Shown piece after piece: positions 39,533 to 49,650 of a stretch of DNA of 64,000 nt (the stretch's first letter is position 1; the number at the start of each line of letters is the position of its first letter). The translations under genes and the position numbers were made by a program. The DNA comes from Sphingobium sp. (lineage in GTDB: Bacteria; Pseudomonadota; Alphaproteobacteria; Sphingomonadales; Sphingomonadaceae). A model generated the notes under the pieces. The model worked only from the letters and a program-made list of their open reading frames with translations. It was not told the origin of the DNA and did no database searches. Location: the NCBI GenBank assembly GCA_020446425.1, contig JAGRES010000024.1, positions 16,014-80,013 of the forward strand. The letters are read 5' to 3'.

Positions 39533-40339
39533 ATGGATCTTGGCGTGAACGGAAAATGGGTGAAATGGCTGAGCGTTGTCATGGCTGTGGCCGTCATCGC
39601 TTTCGTCGTTGTTCAATGGCGTTCCCAACCGGATGACGGGAACAGGTCGTGGCCAGTCGTGCTGGCGGCGGCGAGCCTGCAGCAAGCGCTGGAAGAGGCC
39701 GCCGATGTCTGGGCGGCCCAAGGTCATGCCCGGCCCGTGCTGTCCTTTGCCGCCACGTCTGCACTGGCGCGGCAGATTGAGGCGGGTGCACCTGCCGACC
39801 TGTTTTTTTCCGCCGACGAGGACTGGATGGACTATGTTGCCCGGAAAAATCTGATCGCGCAGGGCGCGCGGCGAGATGTGCTCGGAAACAGGCTGGTATT
39901 GATTGCGCCACGAGGCGGAGAACAGCCGCAAATGCTGACGCCCGAGCTCAAATTGTCTGCGATGCTTGGTGATGGACGGCTGGCGATTGCCGATCCCGAT
40001 ACTGTGCCCGCCGGTAAATATGCGAAGGCAGCGCTGATGTCGCTCGGCCTGTGGGATGGCGTGACTGACAGGCTGGCTCCGGCGGAGAATGTGCGCGCGG
40101 CGATGGCGCTGGTGGAGCGCGGGCAGGCGCCTTTCGGTATCGTTTATGCGACCGATGCGCAGGCATCCTCCAAAATATATGTAATCGGCATTTTCCCGCC
40201 GGACAGCCATCCGCCGATCCGCTACCCGTTGGCGCGGCTTGCGCAATCATCGTCACCGGATGCGGAGGCCTTCCGGCGCTATCTGATGTCGGATGAGGCG
40301 CAGGCGATATTCGCCCAATATGGTTTTGAGCGGCCCTGA
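39533..40339 (+). CDS. modA: Molybdate ABC transporter, substrate-binding protein
   Basis: 268 residues. An N-terminal hydrophobic segment (about residues 11-28, signal or anchor) precedes the ModA fold: VLAAASLQQALEEAADVWAAQG and SFAATSALARQIEAGAPADLFFSAD, which hold the oxyanion-binding Ser residues. It captures molybdate (or tungstate) in the periplasm for delivery to ModB. modB starts 9 bp downstream. A ModE-like operator lies in the promoter. Confidence 0.94.
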   Translation: MDLGVNGKWVKWLSVVMAVAVIAFVVVQWRSQPDDGNRSWPVVLAAASLQQALEEAADVWAAQGHARPVLSFAATSALARQIEAGAPADLFFSADEDWMDYVARKNLIAQGARRDVLGNRLVLIAPRGGEQPQMLTPELKLSAMLGDGRLAIADPDTVPAGKYAKAALMSLGLWDGVTDRLAPAENVRAAMALVERGQAPFGIVYATDAQASSKIYVIGIFPPDSHPPIRYPLARLAQSSSPDAEAFRRYLMSDEAQAIFAQYGFERP

Positions 40340-40348
40340 TACGCGGTG

Positions 40349-41041
40349 ATGACTGACGCCGAAATCGCGATCCTGCTGCTCTCGCTCAAGGTCAGTGCTG
40401 TGGCAATTCTTGCGGCTGCGCCGATTGCCTTTGCGGTGGCCTGGCTGCTGGCACGGGTCCAGTTCACGGGCAAACTGCTGCTCGATGCGTTCATTCATTT
40501 ACCGCTCGTCGTGCCCCCCGTGGTGACAGGCTGGATGCTACTGATCCTGTTCGGGCCGCAGGGACCGATCGGCGGCATGCTGGAGCGCCTGTTCGGCGTC
40601 ACGTTGATGTTCCGCTGGTCAGGGGCCGCATTGGCAGCAGCAGTTATGGCATTTCCGCTCATGGTGCGCGCGATGCGCCTGTCCATTGAGGCGGTCGATG
40701 TCCGGCTGGAAAATGCGGCGCGCACATTGGGTGCTTCGCGCTGGCGCGTGCTGGCCAGCGTCACCTTGCCTTTATGCCTGCCCGGTATGGCAGCAGGCCT
40801 GATCCTTGGCTTTGCGCGTTCGCTGGGCGAGTTTGGTGCAACCATCAGCTTTGTGTCCAACATCGCTGGCGAAACCCGCACCCTGCCGCTCGCAATCTAC
40901 AGCCAGCTTCAGGTACCGGAAGGAGAAGCGCAGGTAACGCGCTTGGCCCTGATTTCCATCGCCCTCTCCTTATGTGCGTTGCTTGCCTCCGAAATATTGG
41001 TGCGCCGGTCTGGTGCGAAGCGGGGCGTTCATGTCCTTTGA
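40349..41041 (+). CDS. modB: Molybdate ABC transporter, permease
   Basis: 230 residues from the ATG at 40349 (a GTG one codon earlier is possible). Five hydrophobic helices and the cytoplasmic EAA loop, ENAARTLGASRWRVLASVTLPL, cut to ARTLGASRW, followed by the GFARSLGEFGATISF signature of ModB. Its stop overlaps modC by 11 nt, so the two are coupled. Confidence 0.94.
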   Translation: MTDAEIAILLLSLKVSAVAILAAAPIAFAVAWLLARVQFTGKLLLDAFIHLPLVVPPVVTGWMLLILFGPQGPIGGMLERLFGVTLMFRWSGAALAAAVMAFPLMVRAMRLSIEAVDVRLENAARTLGASRWRVLASVTLPLCLPGMAAGLILGFARSLGEFGATISFVSNIAGETRTLPLAIYSQLQVPEGEAQVTRLALISIALSLCALLASEILVRRSGAKRGVHVL

Positions 41042-41657
41042 CATCTCTGTCCGTAAAAAGCTGGGGGCGCTGGATCTCGATATACGGTTTCAGAGCGATG
41101 CGGGGCTGACCGCGATTGCCGGACCATCAGGCTGCGGCAAGACAAGCCTGCTCAATATGGTGGCGGGCCTGTTGCGCCCTGATGAGGGGCATATCGTTGT
41201 TGGCGATGAGATATTGTTCGACAGTGCGCGGCATATTGCGGTTGCGGTCGAGCGTCGCAGCGCAGGCTATGTATTTCAGGACGGTCGCCTGTTCCCGCAT
41301 ATGCGGGTGCGCGATAATCTGCTCTATGCCGTGCAGCTTGAGGCAGGTGACAGGCATGAGCAAGGGGCTCTGAGCGACATCTCGTCGTTCCTGGGCATTG
41401 ATCACCTGTTCGATCGCTGGCCCGCGACATTGTCGGGCGGCGAAGTGCAGCGCGTGGCAATTGGGCGCGCTTTGCTAAGCCAGCCGCGCTTCCTGCTCAT
41501 GGATGAGCCCCTGGGTGCGCTCGACACGATGCGGCGCGATGAGATCATGGCGATGATTGAGCGCATTCGCGATGAAATGGGCTTGCCCATCCTTTATGTC
41601 AGCCACGACCCGTCCGAAATAGGTCGACTGTCTGATAATATTATATCCATATCATAG
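41031..41657 (+). CDS. modC: Molybdate ABC transporter, ATP-binding protein (short form)
   Basis: 208 residues from the ATG at 41031. Walker A GPSGCGKTSLL, Q-loop FQDGRLFPH, ABC signature LSGGEVQRVAIGRAL, Walker B FLLMDEPLGALD and H-loop SHDPSE. It ends after the nucleotide-binding domain and lacks the C-terminal Mop/TOBE domain of E. coli ModC (about 350 residues). So it probably lacks direct molybdate feedback, leaving regulation to the ModE-like box. Confidence 0.93.
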   Translation: MSFDISVRKKLGALDLDIRFQSDAGLTAIAGPSGCGKTSLLNMVAGLLRPDEGHIVVGDEILFDSARHIAVAVERRSAGYVFQDGRLFPHMRVRDNLLYAVQLEAGDRHEQGALSDISSFLGIDHLFDRWPATLSGGEVQRVAIGRALLSQPRFLLMDEPLGALDTMRRDEIMAMIERIRDEMGLPILYVSHDPSEIGRLSDNIISIS

Positions 41658-41777
41658 AATAATATTTCAAATAATAGGTCAGTATATATAACCTATTTCC
41701 TTGTCTTTTGTGGCGTTGGGGTGCATAGACGCTTACCTAGCGAATCCGGAGACGGACCAGATTAGACAGGTGCCTGA

Positions 41778-42866
41778 ATGCAGTTCGACCATCTTCCCAA
41801 CCAAGCGGCGTTAAGCGACGCCGAACGCGCCGCCGCCATGGCCAATCCCGCTTTTGGCCGGGTGTTCACCGATCATATGGTCACAATCCGCTGGAACGAG
41901 AACAAGGGGTGGCACGATGCGCAGGTGCGCGCGCGCGAACCGTTCACGCTCGATCCGGCGTCCGCAGTGCTGCACTATGCGCAGGAGATTTTCGAAGGCC
42001 TGAAGGCCTATCACGCTCCCGGTGGCGGGATCACCATGTTCCGGCCGGAGGAGAATGCGCGGCGTTTCAAGGAGTCCGCCAAGCGTATGGCCATGCCTGA
42101 GTTGCCGGAAGAATTGTTCGTGCAGGCCTGCGAGGAAATCATTCGTATTGACCGTAATTGGGTTCCGACCGGCGAGGGCGGCAGCCTCTATCTGCGGCCC
42201 TTCATGTTCGCCAACGAGACTTTCCTCGGGGTGAAGCCTGCGTCGGATTTCATATTCTGTGTGATCGCCTGCCCTGTTGGCGCCTATTTCAAGGGCGGCG
42301 CCAAGCCAGTCAGCATCTGGGTGTCGGATGATTATTCGCGGGCTGGACCGGGCGGAACTGGCGCAGCCAAATGTGGCGGCAATTATGCGGCCAGTCTGGT
42401 CGCGCAGGCCGAAGCGATCAAACAGGGCTGCGATCAGGTCGTGTTTCTGGATGCCGCCGAGCATAAATGGGTCGAGGAACTGGGCGGCATGAACCTGTTC
42501 TTTGTCTTTGACGACGGCAGCATGGTCACGCCGCCGCTTGGCGGCACGATCCTGCCGGGCATCACGCGCAAGTCGGTGATCCAGCTGGTACAGGAACAGG
42601 GCGTCGATATTCAGGAGCGTCCCTATTCCATAGACGAATGGCGCGCAGACGCGCAAAGCGGCAAGCTGCGTGAAGTTTTTGCTTGTGGAACCGCTGCTGT
42701 GATCGCGGCGGTTGGCGAGGTGAAGTCGACCAAGGGAGACTTCGCTATTGGCGGCTCGCAGACTGGGGCGATGACGATCCAGTTGCGGGAAAAACTGACC
42801 GGTATTCAGCGCAACGAGATCGAAGGCCCCGAAGGCTGGGTGCACAAGGTCAACTTAGACAGCTAA
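41778..42866 (+). CDS. ilvE: Branched-chain amino acid aminotransferase
   Basis: 362 residues, the longer BCAT subgroup. Fold-type IV PLP enzyme: LHYAQEIFEGLKAYHAPGG, RFKESAKRMAMPELPE, catalytic Lys in GTGAAKCGGNYAAS, and GTILPGITRKSVIQL. Transfers amino groups in Leu, Ile and Val synthesis and breakdown. Monocistronic: modC ends 120 bp upstream, with an AT-rich ATAGGT / ACCTAT inverted repeat in the gap. Its 3' end overlaps the convergent DsrE-like gene by 12 bp. Confidence 0.95.
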   Translation: MQFDHLPNQAALSDAERAAAMANPAFGRVFTDHMVTIRWNENKGWHDAQVRAREPFTLDPASAVLHYAQEIFEGLKAYHAPGGGITMFRPEENARRFKESAKRMAMPELPEELFVQACEEIIRIDRNWVPTGEGGSLYLRPFMFANETFLGVKPASDFIFCVIACPVGAYFKGGAKPVSIWVSDDYSRAGPGGTGAAKCGGNYAASLVAQAEAIKQGCDQVVFLDAAEHKWVEELGGMNLFFVFDDGSMVTPPLGGTILPGITRKSVIQLVQEQGVDIQERPYSIDEWRADAQSGKLREVFACGTAAVIAAVGEVKSTKGDFAIGGSQTGAMTIQLREKLTGIQRNEIEGPEGWVHKVNLDS

Positions 42867-43220
42867 CAGGCGCTCGCCGGTTGAGGTGCTTTGCAGGAAC
42901 GAAACCGGTCCGCCAACCTGAATGCGCGGGTCGAGACTATCCGCCTCCATGCCAGTGAGCGCCAAGCCGCTCTGGCAGGCGACGATTTCCATGCCGCTGT
43001 CCAGCGCCTCTTCGAGTAGGGACGAAAGGCTGGGCAAACCCTGGGCCACATGTTCCGCATCGCGTGGCGCGGCAATGGGCGGCGCAAGCAGGCGTACCGC
43101 ATCAAGCTGTAGAAACAATCGCGCCGGGTGGCCGAGTGCCAGATAGGATGTGGCGAGGGTCAATATGCCGCGAAACCGCTCTGCATCTTCCGTCAGGATG
43201 ATGACATTCAGGCTGGGCAT
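42855..43220 (-). CDS. DsrE/DsrF-like family protein
   Basis: 121 residues from the ATG at 43220. A Rossmann-like DsrE fold is suggested by [38 protein letters not shown] and a Cys in EIVACQSGLALTG. The lone Cys in that position fits sulfur-relay relatives, though only one is conserved here. It starts inside the 3' end of the moeB gene (13-bp overlap), suggesting both work together, perhaps in sulfur transfer to molybdopterin or thiamine; this is inference. Confidence 0.72.
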   Translation of the reverse strand: MPSLNVIILTEDAERFRGILTLATSYLALGHPARLFLQLDAVRLLAPPIAAPRDAEHVAQGLPSLSSLLEEALDSGMEIVACQSGLALTGMEADSLDPRIQVGGPVSFLQSTSTGERLLAV

Positions 43221-43993
43221 TCTTCCTCCGCGAGCGCGCTTTCGCTGCACGCCGGGCAGGCCGGATCTGTGGGAATATTGAGCGTGCGGAAACGAAGCGA
43301 GAGCAGATCGGCAATCAGCAGCTTGCCAGCGCTGTCCTCGCCAAAGGGCACGAGCGCGCGGATAGCTTCGAGTGCGGCCAGGCTGCCTAGTACGCCGGTC
43401 AGCGCACCCAATACGCCCTGTTCGGCGCAGCTGGCTTCGGCTCGCGCCGGGTCTTCGCCTACGAGGCAGCGGTAGCAGGGTTGCTCCGGCTCCCAGCCGC
43501 GATAGACACTGAGCTGCCCTTCGAACTGGCCCACTGCGGCCGAGACGAGCGGGATGCGCAACCGTGTCGCGGCATCACTGACGATCAGGCGCGTCGTGAA
43601 ATTATCGCATCCGTCGATAACGACGTCGCTATGCCGCAGCAGGCTGGCGGCATTATCCGCGTCGAGCCGCTGGATGATCGGAATCAGCTTCACATCCGGA
43701 TTGAGCCGCGCGACTGCGTGCATCGCGGCTTCGGCTTTGGGTATGCCCACATCGCTCTCACCGAAGAGAGTTTGGCGTTGCAGGTTGGACAGGTCGACAA
43801 CATCATCGTCGATTACGCGGATAGACCCGACACCGGCACCTGCGAGATACTGTATGAGCGGGCAGCCAATGCCACCTGCGCCGACGACCGTGACGTGCGC
43901 GGCGAGCAGCTGCGCCTGCCCTGCACCGCCAATTTCCTTCAGGACAATATGGCGTGCATAACGGTCAAGCTGGTCGTCGGTGAGCGTGTTCAT
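43208..43993 (-). CDS. moeB: HesA/MoeB/ThiF family adenylyltransferase
   Basis: 261 residues. Rossmann ATP site [19 protein letters not shown], then [16 protein letters not shown] and the structural zinc Cys pairs (PCYRC and CPAC at the C-terminus). The catalytic Cys expected in the crossover loop is present near [11 protein letters not shown]. It adenylates the C-terminal Gly of MoaD or ThiS, making molybdopterin synthase or the thiamine sulfur carrier work. Its stop overlaps the DsrE-like gene start; its own start overlaps the dut stop. Confidence 0.9.
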   Translation of the reverse strand: MNTLTDDQLDRYARHIVLKEIGGAGQAQLLAAHVTVVGAGGIGCPLIQYLAGAGVGSIRVIDDDVVDLSNLQRQTLFGESDVGIPKAEAAMHAVARLNPDVKLIPIIQRLDADNAASLLRHSDVVIDGCDNFTTRLIVSDAATRLRIPLVSAAVGQFEGQLSVYRGWEPEQPCYRCLVGEDPARAEASCAEQGVLGALTGVLGSLAALEAIRALVPFGEDSAGKLLIADLLSLRFRTLNIPTDPACPACSESALAEEECPA

Positions 43994-44445
43994 GCGCTTT
44001 TCACTCCGGTCGAACCAAAGCCTCCTTCGCCTCGCAGTGTATCATCCAGTTCAGCGACTTCAAGGAAGGCCGCAAGTTGCACTGGCGCGGCCACCAATTG
44101 GGCGATGCGGTCTCCCCGGCGGATCGGGAAAGTTTCGCTGCCCAGATTGATCATGATGATCTTGAGCTCGCCGCGGTAATCGCTGTCGATGGTGCCGGGC
44201 GTATTGGGCAGCGATATGCCATGCTTGAGCGCGAGGCCAGAGCGCGGGCGTACCTGGATCTCATATCCATCGGGGATGGCCATCGCGAAACCTGTCGCGA
44301 CGGCATGACGTCCGCCAGGTGCGAGGTCTATATCTTCGGCGGAGACGACATCCATTCCGGCGGCACCGGCGGTGGCATAAGCGGGGGTGGGAAGGCCTTG
44401 CCCATGGGGCAGGCGCTTGAGGCGAATCTCGATAGGGTTGGTCAT
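43990..44445 (-). CDS. dut: Deoxyuridine 5'-triphosphate nucleotidohydrolase
   Basis: 151 residues, trimeric dUTPase. The five motifs are seen: [36 protein letters not shown] (catalytic Asp), RGDRIAQLV and GEGGFGSTG at the C-terminus. Hydrolyses dUTP to dUMP, keeping uracil out of DNA. It lies 4 bp after coaBC and overlaps moeB (ATGA), so coaBC-dut-moeB-dsrE form one transcription unit. Confidence 0.95.
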   Translation of the reverse strand: MTNPIEIRLKRLPHGQGLPTPAYATAGAAGMDVVSAEDIDLAPGGRHAVATGFAMAIPDGYEIQVRPRSGLALKHGISLPNTPGTIDSDYRGELKIIMINLGSETFPIRRGDRIAQLVAAPVQLAAFLEVAELDDTLRGEGGFGSTGVKSA

Positions 44446-44449
44446 AATA

Positions 44450-45682
44450 TTACTCTAGACGAGCGGTGATGCGTTCGACCAGCCTGTTCGCGACTTCATC
44501 CTTGGGAAGATTTTCCCAACTTTCCGTATGCGCTTCGGTGACAAGGTGCACGCAGTTGTGCGATCCGCCCATTACGTCACCCGATACGTCATTGGCGACG
44601 ATCATGTCGCAGCCCTTGCGCGTCAATTTGGCGCGCGCATGGTCAACGACATTCTCGGTCTCTGCGGCGAAGCCGATGAGCAGGGGCGGACGCTTTTCCG
44701 ATTTGGCGATGGTTGCCAAAATGTCGGGATTTTCCGCCAGCGGCAGGGGGGCAGGCGCACCGCTGCCGTCCTTCTTGATCTTCTGCCCAGCCTCGCTTGC
44801 CGCGCGCCAGTCCGCCACGGCGGCGACCATGATGGCGGCATCGGCTGGCAAGGTGCCTTGTACGGCGGCCAGCATTTCTCGCGCTGTCAGCACGTCGACA
44901 CGGGTCACGCCCGGCGGCGTATCGAGATTGACCGGCCCGGCGACCAGCGTCACGCGCGCTCCGGCTTTTGCGGCGGCGGCGGCGATGGCGAAACCCTGTT
45001 TGCCCGAGGAGCGATTGGCGATGTAACGCACCGGATCTATTGGCTCATGTGTTGGCCCGGCGGTCACAAGGACATGCTTGCCCGCGAGCGGCATGTCGGC
45101 GGCGAAATCCGGCTGCCCCGCAAGGATGTCCGCAGGGTTCGGATTGGCGAGCAGCTGCTTGGTCTTTTCGGCAATGGCGGGCGGTTCGGGCAGGCGGCCC
45201 TCGCCATATTCGCCACACGCCATCGGCCCGCTGTCCGGGTCCATGATATGGATGCCGTCACGCTCCAGCTGGGCGATATTGCGGCGCGTCGCCACATGTT
45301 CCCACATGCGCACATTCATCGCGGGAACGGCCAGCACGGGCTTGTCGGTGGCGAGCAATATGGTGGTGGCAAGGTCGTCAGCGATGCCGCCCGCCATTTT
45401 CGCGATGATGTTGGCGGTGGCGGGGCTGACGACGATCAGGTCCGCCTCACGGCTGAGCTGGATATGGCCGATCTCGCGCTCTTCCTTGAGGTCGAACATA
45501 TTGCCATACACATGGTCTTCGGTGAGCACGCCCAGCGACAATGGTGTGACGAACTCCTTGGCGCTTTCCGTCATCACTGCGCGCACGGCAATGCCATCCT
45601 TGCGCAGCAGGCGCACCAGCTCCAGCGACTTATAGGCGGCGATCCCGCCCGAGACGATCAAGAGAACGCGCTTCGTTGTCAT
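44450..45682 (-). CDS. coaBC: Bifunctional phosphopantothenoylcysteine decarboxylase / phosphopantothenate-cysteine ligase
   Basis: 410 residues from the ATG at 45682 ([19 protein letters not shown]), the family start. CoaC half: [30 protein letters not shown] and the substrate-lid Cys in CGEYGEGRL. CoaB half: [22 protein letters not shown] and [12 protein letters not shown]. Makes phosphopantetheine for coenzyme A. It is the first gene of the coaBC-dut-moeB-dsrE unit; the SulP gene ends 53 bp upstream. Confidence 0.95.
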   Translation of the reverse strand: MTTKRVLLIVSGGIAAYKSLELVRLLRKDGIAVRAVMTESAKEFVTPLSLGVLTEDHVYGNMFDLKEEREIGHIQLSREADLIVVSPATANIIAKMAGGIADDLATTILLATDKPVLAVPAMNVRMWEHVATRRNIAQLERDGIHIMDPDSGPMACGEYGEGRLPEPPAIAEKTKQLLANPNPADILAGQPDFAADMPLAGKHVLVTAGPTHEPIDPVRYIANRSSGKQGFAIAAAAAKAGARVTLVAGPVNLDTPPGVTRVDVLTAREMLAAVQGTLPADAAIMVAAVADWRAASEAGQKIKKDGSGAPAPLPLAENPDILATIAKSEKRPPLLIGFAAETENVVDHARAKLTRKGCDMIVANDVSGDVMGGSHNCVHLVTEAHTESWENLPKDEVANRLVERITARLE

Positions 45683-45735
45683 GCGCCGTGTCTGCACCGG
45701 ATGCTGCGCGCTGTCCAGCCCGCCGCGCGATCCGT

Positions 45736-47223
45736 TCAATGCCCTACAGTACCGAGACTTTCGAACGGCCTTTGATGCTCGCCATATTTGTCGACCAGTG
45801 TCGCGCTGGCTTCGTTGAGGCCGATCAGCTCCACGCTCTTGCCCTCGCCGCGCAGGCGCATGACGATCTTGTCGATCATGCCGGTGGCCGAGATGTCCCA
45901 GAAATGCGCTTCGTGCATATCAATCACCACCTTGTCGACATCGGCTTCGTTGAACTCCATCGCTTCGTAGAGCATGTCGACCGAGCCGAAGAAAATCTGC
46001 CCGCCGATGGTATAGCGACGCGTTGTGCCTTCCTTGCTCAGCTCGATAGTGACGAGCTGCCGCACTTTCCAGGCAAAGAAGATGCCTGAGAGCAGCACGC
46101 CGGTCAGCACGCCGATGGAAAGGTCGTGCGTGGCGACGACCATGACCACGGTGGCGATCATGACGATATTGGAGGGCCAGGGGTGATGGGCGATCTCGGT
46201 GAAGCTCTTCCAGCGGAAGGTGCTGATCGAGACGAAGACCATGACCGCGACGAGTGCGGGCATCGGAATGCGCGCCACCCAGTCGCCCAGTGCTACGATG
46301 AGGATCAGCAGCATCACACCAGCCACAAAGGTGGAGAGACGGCGGCGCCCGCCCGATTTGATGTTGATGACCGACTGGCCGATCATCGCGCAGCCACCCA
46401 TGCCGCCGATGAAGCCGGTCGCGAAATTGGCGACGCCCTGACCCCAGGTTTCGCGGCGCTTGTCGCTGCGGGTCTCGGTCATGTCGTCGACGATGGAGGC
46501 GGTCAGCAGCGATTCCAGCAGGCCGACTGCGGCCATTGCGGCGGAATAGGGTGCGATAATCTGCAATGTCTCGAACGTCAGCGGTACCTGCGGCAGGTGC
46601 AGGCTGGGCGGCGCATCGGGCAGTGCGCCCATCTGGCCGACCGTGAACACATCGAGGCCCATGGAGATGCTGGCAATGGCAAGCAGGATGATCGCGACGA
46701 GCGGCGCGGGGACGGCGGTGGTAAGGCGCGGCAGGCCATAGATAATCGCGAGACCGGCGGCAACCATCGCGTAGGTGGTGACGGTCGCTGCTTCGCCAGT
46801 CAGCTGCGGCAGCTGCGCCATGAAGATGAGGATGGCGAGCGCGTTGACGAAGCCGGTGATGACCGAGCGCGAGACAAAGCGCATCAGAAGGTCGAGCCGC
46901 AGCAGCGCGGCGAGCCATTGGAATATGCCCATCAATATGGTCGCGGCGAACAGATATTCGACGCCATGATCGCGCACCAGCGGCACGACAAGAACGGCGA
47001 CAGCAGCGGTAGCAGCCGAGATCATGCCGGGGCGGCCACCCACCAGCGATATGATGACGGCGATCGAGAAGCTGGCGTATAGCCCAACGCGCGGATCGAC
47101 CCCGGCGATGATCGAAAAGCCGATAGCTTCGGGGATCAGCGCCAGCGCGACGACGAGGCCGGAGAGAAACTCCGCGCGCGGATTGGATAGCCAGTCGCGG
47201 CGAAAATCGCTGTGAAGTGCCAT
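45736..47223 (-). CDS. SulP family inorganic anion transporter with STAS domain
   Basis: 495 residues. About 10-12 hydrophobic segments with the SulP signatures [20 protein letters not shown] and [10 protein letters not shown] near the start, AGRPGM-type [19 protein letters not shown], and [21 protein letters not shown]-terminal STAS domain (about 395-480) holds [14 protein letters not shown]. SulP carriers move sulfate, bicarbonate or other anions; the substrate is unknown. It separates the usual ubiB and coaBC neighbours. Confidence 0.93.
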   Translation of the reverse strand: MALHSDFRRDWLSNPRAEFLSGLVVALALIPEAIGFSIIAGVDPRVGLYASFSIAVIISLVGGRPGMISAATAAVAVLVVPLVRDHGVEYLFAATILMGIFQWLAALLRLDLLMRFVSRSVITGFVNALAILIFMAQLPQLTGEAATVTTYAMVAAGLAIIYGLPRLTTAVPAPLVAIILLAIASISMGLDVFTVGQMGALPDAPPSLHLPQVPLTFETLQIIAPYSAAMAAVGLLESLLTASIVDDMTETRSDKRRETWGQGVANFATGFIGGMGGCAMIGQSVINIKSGGRRRLSTFVAGVMLLILIVALGDWVARIPMPALVAVMVFVSISTFRWKSFTEIAHHPWPSNIVMIATVVMVVATHDLSIGVLTGVLLSGIFFAWKVRQLVTIELSKEGTTRRYTIGGQIFFGSVDMLYEAMEFNEADVDKVVIDMHEAHFWDISATGMIDKIVMRLRGEGKSVELIGLNEASATLVDKYGEHQRPFESLGTVGH

Positions 47224-47317
47224 GATGTCAGAACCCTGTTTGGAAATGCGCAGTCATTGCTGCGATGCAATATAGGCGCGGTTTAGGGGTTTGAGCGAGG
47301 AATGCAAGGCTGGTGGT

Positions 47318-48856
47318 TCAGCCGAGCAGATACATTGCTCCCGCTCCAATAGCAGCGGCGATCAGCGCAACACCGCCATAACGCACCAGCCAGCCGCCCT
47401 TCCATTCCATCATCCGCACCTCGGGCAGCGGTGGCGGAGGCGGTGCGCCGCCGGGTTCTGGGAACTTGTCCTCGATGCGGCGAATGAGGCTGGGCAGGCG
47501 CTGCAGCGTGCGCCAGTTCTCGACCAGCATATCGGCGGCCTTCGCCTCCGGCCCAAGCTCGTCGCGCATCCATTCCTTCACATAGGGGCCGCTGACGTCC
47601 CACATGTTGATCTCGGGATGCAGCGTGGTCGCAACGCCTTCGACCATCACCATCGTCTTTTGCAGCAGCAGCAGGTGGGGCTGCGTTTCCATATCGAAAT
47701 CGCGCGTAATGGCGAACAGCCCGTCGAGCATCTGTCCGACAGACAGCTCGCTCACCGGCTTGCCGCGCATCGGCTCGCCCACGGCGCGCAGAGCTGTCGC
47801 GAACTCCTCGACATTATGATGCGCGGGCACATATTGCGCCTCGAAATGGATCTCGGCGACGCGCTTGTAGTTGCCGGTGATAAGGCCGTAGAGGATTTCT
47901 GCCAGCCATGTGCGGGCGCGCCGGTCGATCCGGCCCATGATACCGAAGTCGATGGCCGCGATCTCGCCACCGGGCGTGACGAACAGATTGCCCTGATGCA
48001 TGTCGGCGTGAAAGAAACCCTCGGCAATGGCCTGCCGCAGGAAGGTGTTGACCAGACGCCCGGCCAGTTCTTTCGGATCATGTCCGGTAGCGATGATGGC
48101 GTCACGGTCGGAAATCTTGATGCCGTCGATCCACTCCATCGTCATGACGCGGCCCGTGGTGCGGTCCCAGTCTATAGCCGGGATGATATAACCGGCTTCA
48201 GCCTCCATCGCCTCGGCCAGTTCGGAGGAGGAGGCGGCTTCGCGGCGCAGGTCCAGCTCACGCGCAGTCCAGCGTTTGAAGTTGGCGATGACAAGGCGCG
48301 GGCGCAGGCGCTTGGCCTCGCCGCCCAGCATTTCGAGATGCGCGGCGGCCCATTCATAGGTTTCGATGTCGCGCGCCAGCTTGTCGGTGATGCCGGGACG
48401 CAGCACCTTGACCGCGACATCGCGTCCGTCCGTGGTGACGGCGCGATGCACTTGCGCGATGGAAGCGGCGCCGACCGGCTCCTCGTCAAAGCGTGAGAAG
48501 AACTGCTCGATTGGCCCACCCAGCGCGCTTTCGATCTGGGCGCGAATGGCGGGGAAGGGCACGGGTGGCAGCGCGTCCTGTAGCGTCAGCAGGTCGCGCG
48601 CGGCGTCTTCACCCACAAGATCCGGGCGGGTGGCGAGCGTCTGGCCGAGCTTGATCGCGGCGGGACCGATGGCCTGAAACGCTTCGGCATAACGCGGCAG
48701 TTTCGGAATGCGTGCGCCAAAACGGGCAAGGCGCACCAAACGGCGCACCGGCATCGGCGTATTGAGGTCACGCTCTATGCCCATCAGCGCGCCATGGCGG
48801 GCGAGCGTGCGGCCCCATTTGAGCAGCCGCCAGAGATGGGTGGTGTGGGTGGTCAT
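47318..48856 (-). CDS. ubiB: UbiB family atypical kinase/ATPase for ubiquinone biosynthesis
   Basis: 512 residues. KxGQ motif (IKLGQTLATRPDLV), Ala-rich loop (EEPVGAASIAQVHRA), AVKVLRPG lysine, GFFHADMHQGNLF catalytic loop and AIDFG metal motif, and two C-terminal hydrophobic helices that anchor it to the membrane. It helps ubiquinone intermediates leave the membrane for the Ubi complex; it is not a hydroxylase in itself despite an older name. It starts 7 bp after ubiE ends, so both are co-transcribed. Confidence 0.95.
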   Translation of the reverse strand: MTTHTTHLWRLLKWGRTLARHGALMGIERDLNTPMPVRRLVRLARFGARIPKLPRYAEAFQAIGPAAIKLGQTLATRPDLVGEDAARDLLTLQDALPPVPFPAIRAQIESALGGPIEQFFSRFDEEPVGAASIAQVHRAVTTDGRDVAVKVLRPGITDKLARDIETYEWAAAHLEMLGGEAKRLRPRLVIANFKRWTARELDLRREAASSSELAEAMEAEAGYIIPAIDWDRTTGRVMTMEWIDGIKISDRDAIIATGHDPKELAGRLVNTFLRQAIAEGFFHADMHQGNLFVTPGGEIAAIDFGIMGRIDRRARTWLAEILYGLITGNYKRVAEIHFEAQYVPAHHNVEEFATALRAVGEPMRGKPVSELSVGQMLDGLFAITRDFDMETQPHLLLLQKTMVMVEGVATTLHPEINMWDVSGPYVKEWMRDELGPEAKAADMLVENWRTLQRLPSLIRRIEDKFPEPGGAPPPPPLPEVRMMEWKGGWLVRYGGVALIAAAIGAGAMYLLG

Positions 48857-48863
48857 GCTTCGG

Positions 48864-49595
48864 TCAGGCTTTCCACCCGCTGTGGATGGCGACGAGGCCG
48901 CCCAATATCGGCTCCACCTTCGTCTGGGTGAAACCCGCCGCGCGGATCATGCGTTCGAACTCCGGCATGGGCGGGAAGCGGCGGATGGACTCGATCAGGT
49001 AGCGATAGCTTTCCTCGTCCTTCGCCAGCAGCTTGCCGAGCTTGGGCACAAGGCGGTGCGAATAGGCGTCATAGACATTCGCGAAACCGGGCCAGGTGGT
49101 AGTGGAAAATTCGAGGCAATAGAAGCGCCCGCCAAATTTCAGCACGCGGTGCGCCTCGGCTAGTGCCTTGTCGATATAGGTCACGTTGCGGATACCGAAC
49201 GCGATGGTGTAGGCGTCGAAGCTGCGGTCGGCGAAGGTGAGTTCCTCCGCATTCTGCTCTGACCAGCTCAGCCCTTCGAGCTTGCGCTTTTCCGCACGCT
49301 CCTGCCCCACGGCAAGCATTTCCGGGTTGATATCCGAGACCGTTACATGCGCGCCCGCCTTGTGCATCCGGAAGGCGATGTCGCCGGTGCCGCCCGCCAT
49401 ATCAAGGATCGCTTCGCCCGCGCGCGGCTTCACCCGGCGCACGAACTGATCTTTCCAGAGGCGATGCGCGCCGCCGGACATCGCGTCGTTCATCAGGTCA
49501 TAGCGCGATGCCACGCCGGAGAAGACCGAGCGGACCATGCTCGCTTTTTCGTCTGCGGGGACGTCCTTATATCCGAAAGAGGCGGTGTCATTCAT
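48864..49595 (-). CDS. ubiE: Ubiquinone/menaquinone C-methyltransferase
   Basis: 243 residues. Class I SAM methyltransferase with LDMAGGTGDIAFRM as SAM site, YDLMNDAMSGGAHRLWKD near the start and FGIRNVTYIDKALAEAHRVLK, cut to its core. Methylates 2-methoxy-6-polyprenyl-benzoquinol in ubiquinone synthesis. ubiE-ubiB order is conserved. It is divergent from mutM with 55 bp between starts. Confidence 0.95.
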   Translation of the reverse strand: MNDTASFGYKDVPADEKASMVRSVFSGVASRYDLMNDAMSGGAHRLWKDQFVRRVKPRAGEAILDMAGGTGDIAFRMHKAGAHVTVSDINPEMLAVGQERAEKRKLEGLSWSEQNAEELTFADRSFDAYTIAFGIRNVTYIDKALAEAHRVLKFGGRFYCLEFSTTTWPGFANVYDAYSHRLVPKLGKLLAKDEESYRYLIESIRRFPPMPEFERMIRAAGFTQTKVEPILGGLVAIHSGWKA

Positions 49596-49650
49596 ATCGA
49601 GCGTCTCTAACCACTGTTCGCGCGGGTGGGAAGCGGTTAAGCACAGTTAT

